DNA from: Ochotona curzoniae | Lineage: Eukaryota > Chordata > Mammalia > Lagomorpha > Ochotonidae | DNA: 64,000 nucleotides | Assembly: GCF_017591425.1 (NCBI RefSeq) | Contig: NW_024465746.1 | Location: 1,488,001-1,552,000, forward strand | Direction of reading: 5' to 3' | In this document: positions 43,756-56,836 of the stretch, piece by piece | How positions within the stretch are numbered: the first letter of the stretch is position 1 | How the letters are laid out: each line of letters starts with the position of its first letter | Position numbers and translations under genes: made by a program | The notes under the pieces: model-generated | Database searches by the model: none | What the model saw: only the letters and a program-made list of their open reading frames with translations | What the model was told of the DNA's origin: nothing

Positions 43756-46700
43756 CTGGGGAGGAGAAAACACAAGCAATATGAAAACCAAACATGCCCA
43801 ATAACTGAGACTACCGGGGCTAAAAAGCTCAAGACGCAAAGCTGGCTGCCCAAGGCTGGGCACAGAACAAGGATTAATTGCCAACTACCTGCAAATTTTT
43901 ATTTTCTCTGACCATTCCCACAACGCGCTTAACACCAGAGGTCCCTAACTTCTCAAAAGCAGATGGGCAGCAGGAAAGTGGCAGCTCCCAGTTGGCCTTC
44001 CCAGCAGAGGGAAACCGCTGAACCTCTAGGGTGTGCTGTCACCAATGCAGCAGCTTAGATAGGTTAAACACATTCTCCATGTAAACATTTATCAGGACAT
44101 AACCCCTGCTAAGTTTAAAAGCAACTGTAAACATGAACTGAAACAGTAAACCAGGGAAGGTATTTGGCCTACCAACAGGACACCTGCATACTACAAAGGA
44201 GTGTCAGGGTTCAAGACTCAGCCCCTCATCTGTTTCCGGCTGCTTCTGCTGAGCGGAAGCAGGGTGGTGGGCCTGCCTGCTACGTGGGAGCCCCAACTAC
44301 AGCTCCCAGCTCCAGTCTTGGCCGGCTCAGTCCCGGACAGTTCACACACTCTGGGAATGACCCAGCATGTTGACTTTATCCCTCTGCCTCTTCAACGGCA
44401 ACAGAAATGTCTAATACTCAGTGCTTATGAGTTGTATCGCTGGACTTTGTGGAGCTGGGCTTTCCGTGGTCTTTCGTTAATCAGTTCCACTTGGGGAGCA
44501 GTGATTCCCAGCTTACAGCCCAACACCACCTCAGGCCTGGTCAGCCCTGCTTTCTTCAACCTCACTGCTTGATTCAGGTGGATCTTCTAGATTAAGAACC
44601 ATGAGGCTCAGAGAAATTAAAAGTAGGAAGTGATCAGCTGGGTCCGTAAAGGAAATGCTAACAGGACCTAATTCCAGACGACAACCTCACGTGAGTGCTG
44701 GCTACAGTGGGGGCTGTGAGTCCTGGGCAGGTCAGCAGGACGAGGACACAAGGAGGAGGGGATGCCCACACTGCTGCGGGGCAGCCAGACGTGCCAGCAT
44801 GCCAAGGGACAGATGGCCTCGAGAGGCCAGGGCCAGCCAGTCCCAGGAGGGTGAAGGAGGAAGAAGCAAGCATACACCTCAAAGGGCCTCGCACTCACGT
44901 GTCCTTCCCCTTGGTCTCCGCCAGCCCGACCCACAGCACTTACTCTCAGGTGTCGGTTTTCCTCTGAGAGCTTCATCATTTCTCCCTGAAGTCTTTTACA
45001 CTCTTCCATGAGCTTCCTTGTTTCGGTGTCATTGAGGGAAACACTGTGAGGTTTTGGCATGGGTCCATCCTGTTTCGATGCATTCAGTGGAGCAGCTTTG
45101 CTAGGTTCCATGTCATTCTGCATCAAAAGACATCGGCAATCTTGAACTAATCAAATCCCCGTTAAACAGTCACACTTTCAACAAACAAAAATGTCCACTT
45201 TTTTTTTTTTTGCAAAGTTTTGACAATTTTCAATTTCATTAGTAAGAGTTTTTAAGTGCCAAATGTATGACTCAATCATTAAATATTAGCATTTCAATAG
45301 TCAAAATAAGCAGCCCACGCCCTCCTCTACTCCCACATCCCTTAGCACCCTCCACCATAGCACTTCTATCATAATAACGTATTTTTGAAGTTCTTTCCTA
45401 CAACACTTGAAAGGCTGGGAGGGTAACAGCCATTTCTCTGCATGTACCATTAAGCCTAGCACTTTGGCCAATGGCAGTTACTCAATCAAAGCATGCTGAA
45501 TGACTGATGCCCACCAAAATCCAAGCAATGAAGGTAATTTTCAGTGCTCTGATTCTGCAATTCAAATAAGGTTCCGGGATGTGGGGAGTCTTACCGTAAC
45601 CATTCCAATGACATTAGCAACTATCCAAGAAAAAACATTTCAAAGAAAACCTCACTGCTACTAACAAGAAAAAAATAAATGAATGGCATACACACTGAAT
45701 GAACACAAATATATATATATAGGGGGAAAAAAGTGTGATATATCTGTGATCTGAAACTTGCAATTATTAGTAACAGTTTGCTTCAATGCATTGATTAAAT
45801 ATGGAATACACTTAAGTAGCACTTCAGGCTATTTTTAAAACTATGAGGCCCCCCAACTGAATTCTTAAAGGACTTCAAGCTAGAGGCAGAAGCCTGGAAA
45901 TGAGTCACAAAGGGCAGCTCTTACACAGTCCTAACGCGCATGGCGCAGGGTGCCCCAATAACCTTCATGCTACCATCACGCAGACACCACCATGCACCCT
46001 CCAAGAGGGAGGGCCTGACACATCTTTTTCATTTCAGTTAAATTTCCAACTGTGAAACATTTCTTGAAGGCATAAAGCTTATTTGTCATTTAAAGACAGA
46101 CACTGATAAAATGTTTACTCATTTGTAAAATTACAGGCTGCACAGCTACCATACCATCTCCGCTGCAAAACTTGTAACATATGTAAGGAAACTGTCCAAG
46201 AGGCCGATCTGTATTTTGTAGGAACACAGGATTTGCTCAGCACAAGAGAATGATTCAGGTCCAAATGAGGTTCCTGAATACAGCACCAGCTACGTGGCCT
46301 GCGAGCAGCCTCTCCCCCGTCGGGCTTCTCAGCTAAGTGTTCCCACAGGAAGCCTATTTCCCATTGCTTCTTTTCGCTCTGGCCAGCATCTGTTCTTCAT
46401 GTTCATCTCTCTCAGGCCTGTCTAATCCAACCTACACCATCAAAACTCTTTTCCAAACACATTTTACTTTCTGCCAAGACTCTTTCTCCTATTCTTTCCC
46501 CCAAATAAGTAACATTCACTTCAAAATTAGCTTTCACCTATGCTTCTGTCCCATGCAAGTACCAGCACAGACGGTAACACAGCTGGCTCCTGCAGGGGCC
46601 AGAGCGACAGCCCATCATTTGCTAACAGAACAATCTGTGGGTTCTGGCTAAGATTCTCTCACCACAAAAGCTAAGAAATTGAATGTATATATGTGCATTC

Positions 46701-49700
46701 AATGGCGAAAAGAAAAAAATTAAAAGAATCATCAAGCTTTTCATAAGTGGATTCTCATTTTAAAATAAACTTTAAACTCTACAAAGATTTTAGCACTATG
46801 AAGAAAAGAAAATCATCCCTCATCACATCACATATTGTCCTTCAATATTTTTTTCAAATGAATTCTTATCAAATCAACATTTTTACTTTTCTTTTAAACA
46901 CACACAAGCTTCATCTTCAGTGACACTGCGTAAGTCATCTACATTACACAGCTTGCCAAAACAGTTAAAGCCTTTTACTTTTGTTAAAAGTGTGTCAGAG
47001 GGGCTGGCGCTGTGGTATAGCGGATTAAGCTGTTATCTGAAAAAGAAAAGCACATGAACAAAGCCCTGGCTGCTTCCCAGTGCAGCCCCCACGAAGGTGC
47101 CTGGGAAAGCAGGGAAGTCCTTGGGTCCTTGCCATTGGGGGGGGAACGCTGCCTGGAGTCCCTGGCTCCTGAATTCAGCCTGACCCCTTCCCCGCTGCTG
47201 CCATCATCTGGGGAATAAACCAGCAGACCAAAGGTCTCTCTCTGCCTTTCAAGTAATTTTTAGCTCTTTGTTAAAATGGTTGCTTTCCATTCTATGCTGT
47301 TTTAAATAATACAATGAACAACTCCCTATAATGATAGAATTCTTTTTTTTTTTTTTGGCTAAAATCTATTTTAGTGACATTATACAGCTTTTATAATAAG
47401 AAGGTGATGTCATAAACAATTTGTGCAGTATAAACATTAACACTGGAATGCAAAGGATATAGTGAAGCTTAAACATCCTTCAAGTGACTCATTAAGCGGC
47501 TTACACAGAGTCACATGCTATATGAAACAGTCAACACACATAGTAGATGCAAAGAAATCTAACTTATTTGTGCATATTTCAAGTATAAGCATTAACAACA
47601 TAACTGAGCTGCAGGCTAATCCCGCCGTGATCACCAGAAGAGCCCAATGAAACACTAGGCGGGCGGACCCTAAGCACATGTTCAGGAGCTCCATGAGTGA
47701 GTTTCGGCTCCAGGACAACAGCTTGCTCCTTGCAAGCTGCTTCACACTGGTCCAGAAAGAGGAGACGGGCTGTTCTGAGAACCATGAAATAAGCGAACTA
47801 CAGGAATTCAGCATGCTGTGACACTTGGTAAAGTGATGAATAGTGACAGTAATATCATATTTAACACTACAACTCAGACTAAGCCCAAAGGTCAAAGCTG
47901 GACATAATTTAAGATGAGGGAACACATCAATCTGGGGTACATTTCCACTGTTTTACATGAGTTTGTGACCTGGAATAGTTCCTCTCCATCTATGAGCTGT
48001 ACTTTCGTGTTTCTCTTCAATAAGCATCAGAACTTCAATCTAATCCTACAAGTAATTCCACTGGAGGTAATTAAAAAAACAGGGAGCCAGGAACTGAAAA
48101 TAGCAGGGGAAAGCTGAGACTCCACACGGAGAGGGGGCGTGCCCACAAAGGGGGTAGCAACGATAACAGATGGATGAATTGTCAAAGGCAGAAATAAGGT
48201 CTTCACCTGTGACTCATTTTATGAAACCTTTTTCTACTGTAAAAAATTTACCGTTTCTCTGGGACAACTTTCGGAACAATTCCCAAAAGTAAGTAACTCC
48301 AAATGATAAAATTTTAAAGCAAAAATGAGCAACCGGCATCAGGCCTAGTTACTGTTGAGACGCTCCCGTCTCCTGAGCACTAGACTCTGGGTCCAAGGCC
48401 GCCGCTGCCCTCCCCTCCAGCTCCTTCCAGCGCATCCTGACAGGCAGCAGCCGATGGCTCCGGCACACGAGCCCTGCCATGACCGAGCTCCCCGGGGCTG
48501 GCTTCATCCTGACCCAGGCCCAGCAGCACCAGTGTCAGTCAGGAGTGAACCAGAGGATGAGAGCTTCAGATTGTCATTTTGCTCACTGATCTTCGTGTTA
48601 CACACCACAACAATGCAGCCCCACCAGACAGGGGTGACGACTGAGGCAGCTGTGGCTCTAACACCCTGTAAGGATTCCAGACTGACTCTGGATCCCAGCT
48701 CCAGCCACTACCAAGTCCTCATCACCATGGACATTTGAACAGGAAATGAGTTCACTCACTCTTCATCTTAAATAAGCCTTTGTATTCATAGACTCTCAAA
48801 ACCAAAGCACAAACTCAACAGATTCAACAGGTTCAATCTGTTGGGGTTCCTAAAGCTTCCAGTAATAAAGAAATGGTGAAGGGATTATAACACACACATT
48901 ATACCACCAAGACTCATTGTCATTAAGCAACACAAAAAGCAAATCAAAAATAAATCATGGAGGGCCCAGCGGCGTGGTCTAGTGGTTAAAGTCCTCGCCT
49001 TGAACACATCAGGATCCCTTCCATATGGGCGCTGGTTCTAATCCCGGCAGCCCTGCTTCCCTTCCAGCTCCCTGCTTGTGGCCTGGGAAAGCAGTCGAGG
49101 ACGGCCCAAGGCTTTGGGACCCTGCACCCGTGTGGGAAATCCGGAGGAGTCTCCTGGCTTCGGATCAGCATAGCATCGGCCGTTGCGCTCACTTGGGGAG
49201 TGAATCATCAGACAGAAGATCTTCCTTTCTGTCTCTCCTCCTCTCTATATATCCGCCTTTCCAATAAAAAAATAATAAAAATAAAAACCTTTAAAAAAAA
49301 TAAATAAATCTTAAAAATAAATAAATCATGGACCAAATAAGGTTTTTAGGACTTTACTATAAATCCCCCCAAACGTGAGCTTTGTGAATAACCAATTAGG
49401 ACAGTTAAGGAGGAGGTTACCTTATTTGTGTCTGATGGCAAAATACAAAGGAATAATTTCGTGTCCCCTTTTTTATATAACCTGCTCCTACTTACTGCTA
49501 CAACAGTGCTATCTTCCTCACAGAAGCCCACTTTTCAGAGTCCGCTCCCATACCTCAGTCACAGGACCAACTATATATACCAACTTCAGAATGTTCATGG
49601 CCACATTTGTCCTGTTCATCACTGTGATTTTATCAAAAAACATTTTTGTTTGGAGTAAATTTGCTTGTGTGCATTTTTAGTGCTTTGCGCTTCTACTGCA

Positions 49701-52700
49701 ATTTTAAACATAGTTAAAAATTTCAATTCTCCCTCCTTCATATACACAACACCATCATCTGCTAGTTATCTACATTAACTAAAACCAGTACTAGTTATCT
49801 ACATTAACTTAAACCAGGAACACTGGCAGACTCCCTAAAACAAACCTTCTGCTTCTCCTGTTTGAACACATGTCCCCTGGGCTCACTCCTCGCGTGATAA
49901 CTGGCAGGTGCTGCCCCTGTGTCGCTGCTGCTCCTTGGCGTGGCAGGCGGAGCAGTCCCTGGCGGAGGCACACCCTGAGAGGCCATGGGAAACACATGCT
50001 CAGAGTCGCACCAGACTTTGACTTTTCCTGTATGCTATTGGGAATGACTGACACACAAAGCATTAGCCTCTACAACATTCAAAGTGTACTCTATATACAC
50101 GTGTTAGCATAAAAACAAAGTTAGCAACTACGTTACAGCAAGAACTAAGGAAGAACTGTGAACTAGCTTTTATATTACTTCTCAATCAAAATTAAATTTG
50201 ATCTATTTGCATTAGGCCCACTTAATTAATGTATATACGTATTACATTTATGCTAGCTTAACAGTCTTCAAATGAAATGAACACATTCTAGATCTAACTC
50301 TGTGACTTTTTTTTTCATTATTTAATATTTGGTTTTTTACTAATTAATAATTGGAAAACAAGCACTTTCAACTCCAGTAATAATTTTTTTCCTTTGAGAC
50401 TCAAATACATAATGATTCATGAACTTTCTTTTGTATTCAAAAACTCAACCAACACTCACACACAGGCATCCTATGTCAATCGATGCAGAACTCCGAGTTC
50501 CCTCGCCAACTCCTCCAAGGCCTCTGGAGCACAGGACAGCCTTCTAAACGACCAACACCTGCAGCTAGTCCACCTGTTCTTCGTCTCAACAGGAGATAAC
50601 ATATCTAACCATAAAATGTAATGTCTTTTTTCACAAGTCAGGAAATGCCTGTGTTTACAATCTTTCAATCTTCAATGAAACAAGGAAGTCCCTCCACCCC
50701 TCCCCCTTTTTCTCCTTTAGAAGAGACCTGGTAATTCAGGAACCCATTTTGATCGAGGCAGTGCTGCTGCATCTACCCCGCCAGCAATGCCGGAGATCAC
50801 CAGCCAGCTCAGGAGCAGCACCAGAAACAACCGGAGCCCAGCTGAAGTCACTGAAACACGTGCAGCCACACACCTGCTGCTCCACGACGTCACACAGTCA
50901 ACGCATCTCAGTGTACTTAAGGATGTACTCGCGTATTCCTGACTCCCAGGGATAATTATTAACAGTGCTGCTTTTATCCTAAAATCAAAGAGTTCATAAG
51001 ACCTAAACCTGGGAGCAAATTCCCAAAAAGATGCCCACACTCTAATAATGATTCAAATGAATTAGAACTGTTTTCTCTACAAAAATAAAAACATTCTCTA
51101 TTTCCTGGGTTGGTTCTTTTTATTATCCTGGAAGAGACTCGCAAAAATTCAACATTTTCCTAACTAAATATTCAGTATCAAGATCTGACATGCCTGGAGA
51201 AAAAAAAAAAAAACCCAACAAATAACGTCTTTTCTCATTTCAGAATGTATAAAATATCCAAGCATATCTAAGGACAATCAAATCAGTACACACCAACACA
51301 CTGTTTAAATTAAGCTTCAATATGCTTCTCCTGTGGGGCGGCAGGAAGGCAGGGATGGAGAGCTGTAAACTAAGCAACATCAAGATCATAAAGATTTGCT
51401 ATCCATATATAGGAAAACATCTCTGTGACAGCTACTATGGAATCCATCCGCTAGAGAACATCCCTACATTCTGACAGACTCTTTAAAGTAAATGTAACCA
51501 AAACTTGACAATCCTGAAACACAGTGGCTATGTTAATTAGTTCTATTGTGGAAATCATCTCACAAGATCTACATACATGGAAACAAAAACACAGTAAGCT
51601 AAATGTGTAATGTCTACTGTTCTGTCTAAACACTTTAAAAAGGCTGGACTCAAATATATACACCAACCAGAATTATATTAAAAAGTAAGATGTTTAATAA
51701 CAATTTAAAAGCTAAAATGAATGGTTGCTAAAGCTAACATGTATAAGACTAAACATGAAGGAATACAGTATGAAAAGATAGCAAAGAGCTTTGTTACATA
51801 AAAATCTAAACTGGAGCATATTTTGTATTCTAGTTTTAAAAAACTACTACCCATAGTTTTCAGAGCATTTCCATTCCTCTTGTGGATGTGGGAATGCATT
51901 TTTGGTCACCCTTTATCAAATTGTGTAAGTCAGGATTCACCTTCATGTACTCTTTTATCAACTTATCTGAAATAAACTAACTATGTTTAGTTATAGTAAT
52001 GCTTTAATTTCCAAAACAAATTTTGAACTAAAAAAAGTACAAATACAGGATGAAGGTGATAAATAATTACATATTGGTGCTAGAAAGCAGCCACAATAAT
52101 TTTTAGACAATTAAATGATTTCATCTCTAGACAAAACAGAAGTGGAAATGGCAAGATACCAACAGGGACAGGAATGAGAAGTATGAAAGAGGCATTTTGT
52201 ATATGCTTTTTAAATAAGAAGTTTCACCGTTAATAACTGTTATAATAAATAATAAACAACAAACACTTTCTTGTAACTTCTGCACTATCATGAAAATTTC
52301 AGATTTGGTAATCTGAGGCTTCCTATTTTCCACGAAGGATGGAATTTCAAAGATACTGAAATAATCAGTAACAACCAGGTGAAGCTAAAGCAGTGCCTGG
52401 TTACACTGAACTAAAAGGAACATTTCTCACAAATCAACATGTCTTCAAGGACATCTGTAGGCTCATAGAAGCACAAGAACAAGTTTAAGCATCATGTTTT
52501 CAAACGTGTATTTTATCTGTATCAGGTCTAAATATTCTATCAATGAATTATGTTACATTAAATACAAAGGGGATACTGAGTTAAACATACTTATTTACTG
52601 TAGGACCTCTTCTCAGAGCCTTTAATATGAAATACATGATTCCCTTGGGGAAAATGGTATTTGCAGAATATTCCAACTTCACTTTTGAAAAGCTCTTCTA

Positions 52701-55700
52701 CACAGTTGTGCTTAGTACTTTAGTGGTCTACAATGTTCATGGCATGTAATTTTTATATATTTGAATTGCATAAAATTGAAATAGTGACAACTGAAATCTT
52801 AGTCTTTTCTATATATAAAACTTAACTGTAAAATCCAAACACATAAGAGTATCTATTAACAGTAAGACAAGTTAACCATGCAATTATAACCAATACTTAT
52901 GGCTCTTAAGCTGGTTCACAGACGTTCCAGCCCCTGTTCCTAAAGACCATTATTGGCTTTCAAACGTTCCAAATTATCCATGAAGTTCAACAATATATCC
53001 CAGCCATAAATTAACACAAAGTATAAAAAGGATTATGTCATGTGCTGTCCACATGATTTTATCATTACAATTTCACATTTAAAGAAGCACTTGCAAATAA
53101 ATACAAATGCCCTTCCCTCCACTTCTAATCTTCGCCAAAACAAATCTGATTCAACAGAAATTCTGAAAAAAATTGGAAATCAATTTTATTACAGTGTGCC
53201 CAGACTCTGGTTTTGAGCTACCACCTCCCTGAGAGATAGCTCAGAGCTTCAAGAAATGGCCACAACTATAGGTCCAGGTGTCGACATCATTAGAGTTCTC
53301 AAAGGCTACCAGGTCAAGTGGACTTAAAGCCAACAGGAAAGATCAGCCAATGTGAACACCTCCATTACGTACAGCACTAATTAGCAGACCTACTCAGATT
53401 TTCTCAGTCAATTTCATTGATGTTTGAGGCTGGATTCTCTGTTGTGAAAGCTGCTTCAGAGGAAACTGAAGCATCTTTGGCGTCCAGCCTCCAGATACCG
53501 GCTAGCTGTGACAACACGTACGTCTACATAGTCTCTGGTAGGCAAGATGATTGCTTCTGGACAAGAACCACCCTTACAACGAACCAAACTGACTGTTCAC
53601 TGCCTCCTTGACAGGACACCACCTACAGCCATGTCCGACCACCTCCATCCCAGGAAAACCAATGTAATGGAACTGCCATAGCCTACTTTCAGAAAATACC
53701 AACAGACAAAAAGTTAAATAACACCACAAACATGCAATCAGCAAAATCTAGTCTGTGAGAAAGCAAACCTAATTACTGTAGGACCTAATCTACAGAGTGA
53801 GATTAAAGAAACATCACCCAACAACTGACCATGGATTTCATTTTCATCTCAAATCAAACTAACTGCAAAAAAAAATTTTTTTTTTTTAAGATTTACTTCT
53901 TGTTACTGGAAAGGCAGATTTACAGAGAGAAGGAGAGACATAAAGATGTTCTATCTGCTGGTTCACTCACCCACCTACCAAGTGGCCACAATGGCTGGAG
54001 CTGAGCTTTTAAGATGTGAAGCCGGGAGTCAGGTCCCTGGGTCTCCCACACGGGCACAGGGTTCCAAGGCCCCAGACCACCCTCAACTGCTCTTCCAGAA
54101 CACAAGCCAGATGGGAAGTAGAGCAGCAGGATATGAATTGGTGTCCATATGGGGAAACGGTGCCAATATGGGGAACCAGTGCCCACACAGGACCCCAGCC
54201 ACTAGCCACACAGCTCTAGCCCCATAAAACTTTTTAAATGACATTTGCTAGGCAAGTCTGAATGCTGTCTGGACAACATGAGAATAACAATGTGTCAGAT
54301 TTTTAAGGATATAGCAACAGCATCATTATTAAGAGCTGTTTTATCCTGTTTTTAAAAGTCCTGTGAGAAGAGCAAAGGTTAGCGTCTAGTTTAAGATGCT
54401 TACATTCCACACTGGAGTGCCTGCACTCAATTCTCAGCTCTAGCTCGTGACTCCTTCCAACGAGGACAAACAGCAGAGCCAGCTCCAGGGGTAGCGTTCT
54501 TGCCACCCAGGTGGGAGGCCTGTGTACTGAGCGCCTGGCTCCTGGCTTCAAGCTCAGCCCCAGCCATTTCAGGGATCCGGGCAGTGAATCACTAGATGGG
54601 TGTGCCCTCTCAGTTATTCTGTCTCTCAAATAAACTGACAAGCTAAAAGATGTGCACTGATAAGAGAGCATTCCAAAATCAGTGAAAAATGGAAGAGATA
54701 AGGTTATTGTCATGTGCAGATTTTTGAAACCCAGGCATATTGTGTCCACAGCAGTCCTTTTCCAGCCACTGTTAAAGTGCTCTATAATCAGATGAAATTA
54801 TGTAATTTTAGTGAGATTGGCCTTAAAATAATATGAGATGGGAAATAGTGATGTAAAAATAAAACCACAAACTGGGAAACATCAGGGCTGGTCATCGGTC
54901 CACAGTACTCCTCCTACCTGCCTTTGCAAAGTGTTTCCAAAACACCTAGTTTTCAAGATAAAAAATAATCTTCAGATGATTTTCTTTAACTTTATAGCTC
55001 TCATTCCCAAGGAGTTCAGTTAGTGGAAATGCATACTGTTCATCATTAAGGCTCAGAACAAGATACTCCCTCGAGAACTCGGAAGTCCCTCAACATCTTC
55101 GGCTTACTGACAATATCAGCTCTGAAAGGGTTCCAGGCCCAAACTACTTCTGCTCATACAGCACGGTGGGGGATTCAAAAACTCTTGAAACTCTGATAGT
55201 TTTCCAAGCACTGCAGCAGATCCCTAACTGCTCTCCTGGTTAAGTATTGTGGGTGACACCTGCATGGCAGTGCGCACGCCTTCCTCCACGAGGCAGTAAA
55301 CACCAGGCTCCGTTCACAGCCCTATCATTTTCATCAACAACTTCAGCTTTCAAATACAATGAGAGCTACTCTTACAATTTATCACATTCATCTATATTTA
55401 TCAGATCACGGGCTAAAGAAATATTCTAAGGGAGAAAACACCCTAACAATATGCTAAGGTTGCCTTCTTTCCAGTAAAAAGTGCTATTCAAGCTACTGGT
55501 TTCCCTGCAGTCTAAGCAAAAGACAAACTCCAAACGGGCAGCATAATCATGCCACATTTTCTTGCTTGGGGCAAATGCCTCACAATTTCTTTGAAAGAGA
55601 ATCTTAATAAATAATTTGACCAAGAACACGCAACACCATCAGAACATTTCCATTCCGTTTACCCAGAACAAACACAAATGACCTCCAGATCAAACCAAAC

Positions 55701-56613
55701 TGTGCCCAGGAATTCATCTGCCCATGTCACTCTGTATATTAAAGCACTCCCTGCCAAAAGTCCACAGTATTATTGAAATCTTACCCACGGACCAAAGAAC
55801 AAGATTCACATTCACAATCCAAAGAGGAAAAGGAGAAGTGCACACTGCATACACCCACAGCCTTCCGGGCTGGCTCGTCTCACACACAGCCGTAGTGCTC
55901 CGTTTTCCACTCACTCACACTAATCACTAAGCAACAACAACTATTCACTAAAGAATAAAACGAGATATATTTTGACCTAGAATAATCGCCAAAATACTCT
56001 GGAATAGCTACACTTGGAAAACAAATTGCTTATCCATCTAAATTAAAACTTTTATCCTCAAGACTGTTGCCAAGAGAGCAGTTTGTGACTGCTCTTTAAA
56101 TATATTTATAAATACACACTTCAGTATCATTCAAAAAAAACAAAACTTTAAAGTTATTTAATGGCAAAAATTTGGCAGAAATAAATGGTTCTTCCCCATC
56201 ATATAGCTTGGACCTAAAAGTGACTATTTTTCTTCTTGGACAAACACAATGCTATAAAACAGAGCAAAACAAAGACCAAACAAAAGTAAAAACACACACT
56301 CTCACACACACAGTTTTTAAAACTTAAAATCAGCCTGAATTTCATTAAGTAGAACAGTGATACCACATACACAAAGCCAAAAGTAAAAGTAAAGTTAATC
56401 AAATCAATAGCTCGGCAACTTTTGATTTTCTTACACTTTTCTACTTACCAATTTATCATTTTCATTGGGCATTTCAAATACACATCTCAATTTAGAATCC
56501 ATTAATTCATCAGGTTTTGCCTCTTTCCACTAAAAATAAACAAATCCAGATATTAAACACAGGAGTTAGTTTCCCTCAAGAGCAGAGCTGCTGGAAAGTT
56601 CGCACGCGTGCAC

Positions 56614-56653
<40 letters not shown>

Positions 56654-56697
56654 CTCATGGGACACACTTCTACCCTCCGCAGTGAGCAGTGTCACTG

Positions 56698-56729
<32 letters not shown>

Positions 56730-56794
56730 ACGTGCACACGCGTGTGTATAACTCATGGGATACGCTGCCTTCTGCAGTGAGCACGGTGTCAATG

Positions 56795-56836
<42 letters not shown>

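Larger units (their letters stand above)
45118..49845 (-). other. VAPA: VAPA intron between cassette exon and exon 5
   Basis: About 4.7 kb containing an old CSINE (46999-47262), a young CSINE (48962-49321), a possible MIR fragment (45435-45515) and several T or A runs. Open frames in it show no known protein. Confidence 0.85.
49975..56448 (-). other. VAPA: VAPA intron between exon 4 and cassette exon
   Basis: About 6.5 kb, AT-rich. The 49980-53880 part holds no SINE that I recognise. Two CSINEs lie near the exon 4 side (53886-54225 minus, 54380-54655 plus). No other gene is seen. Confidence 0.85.
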
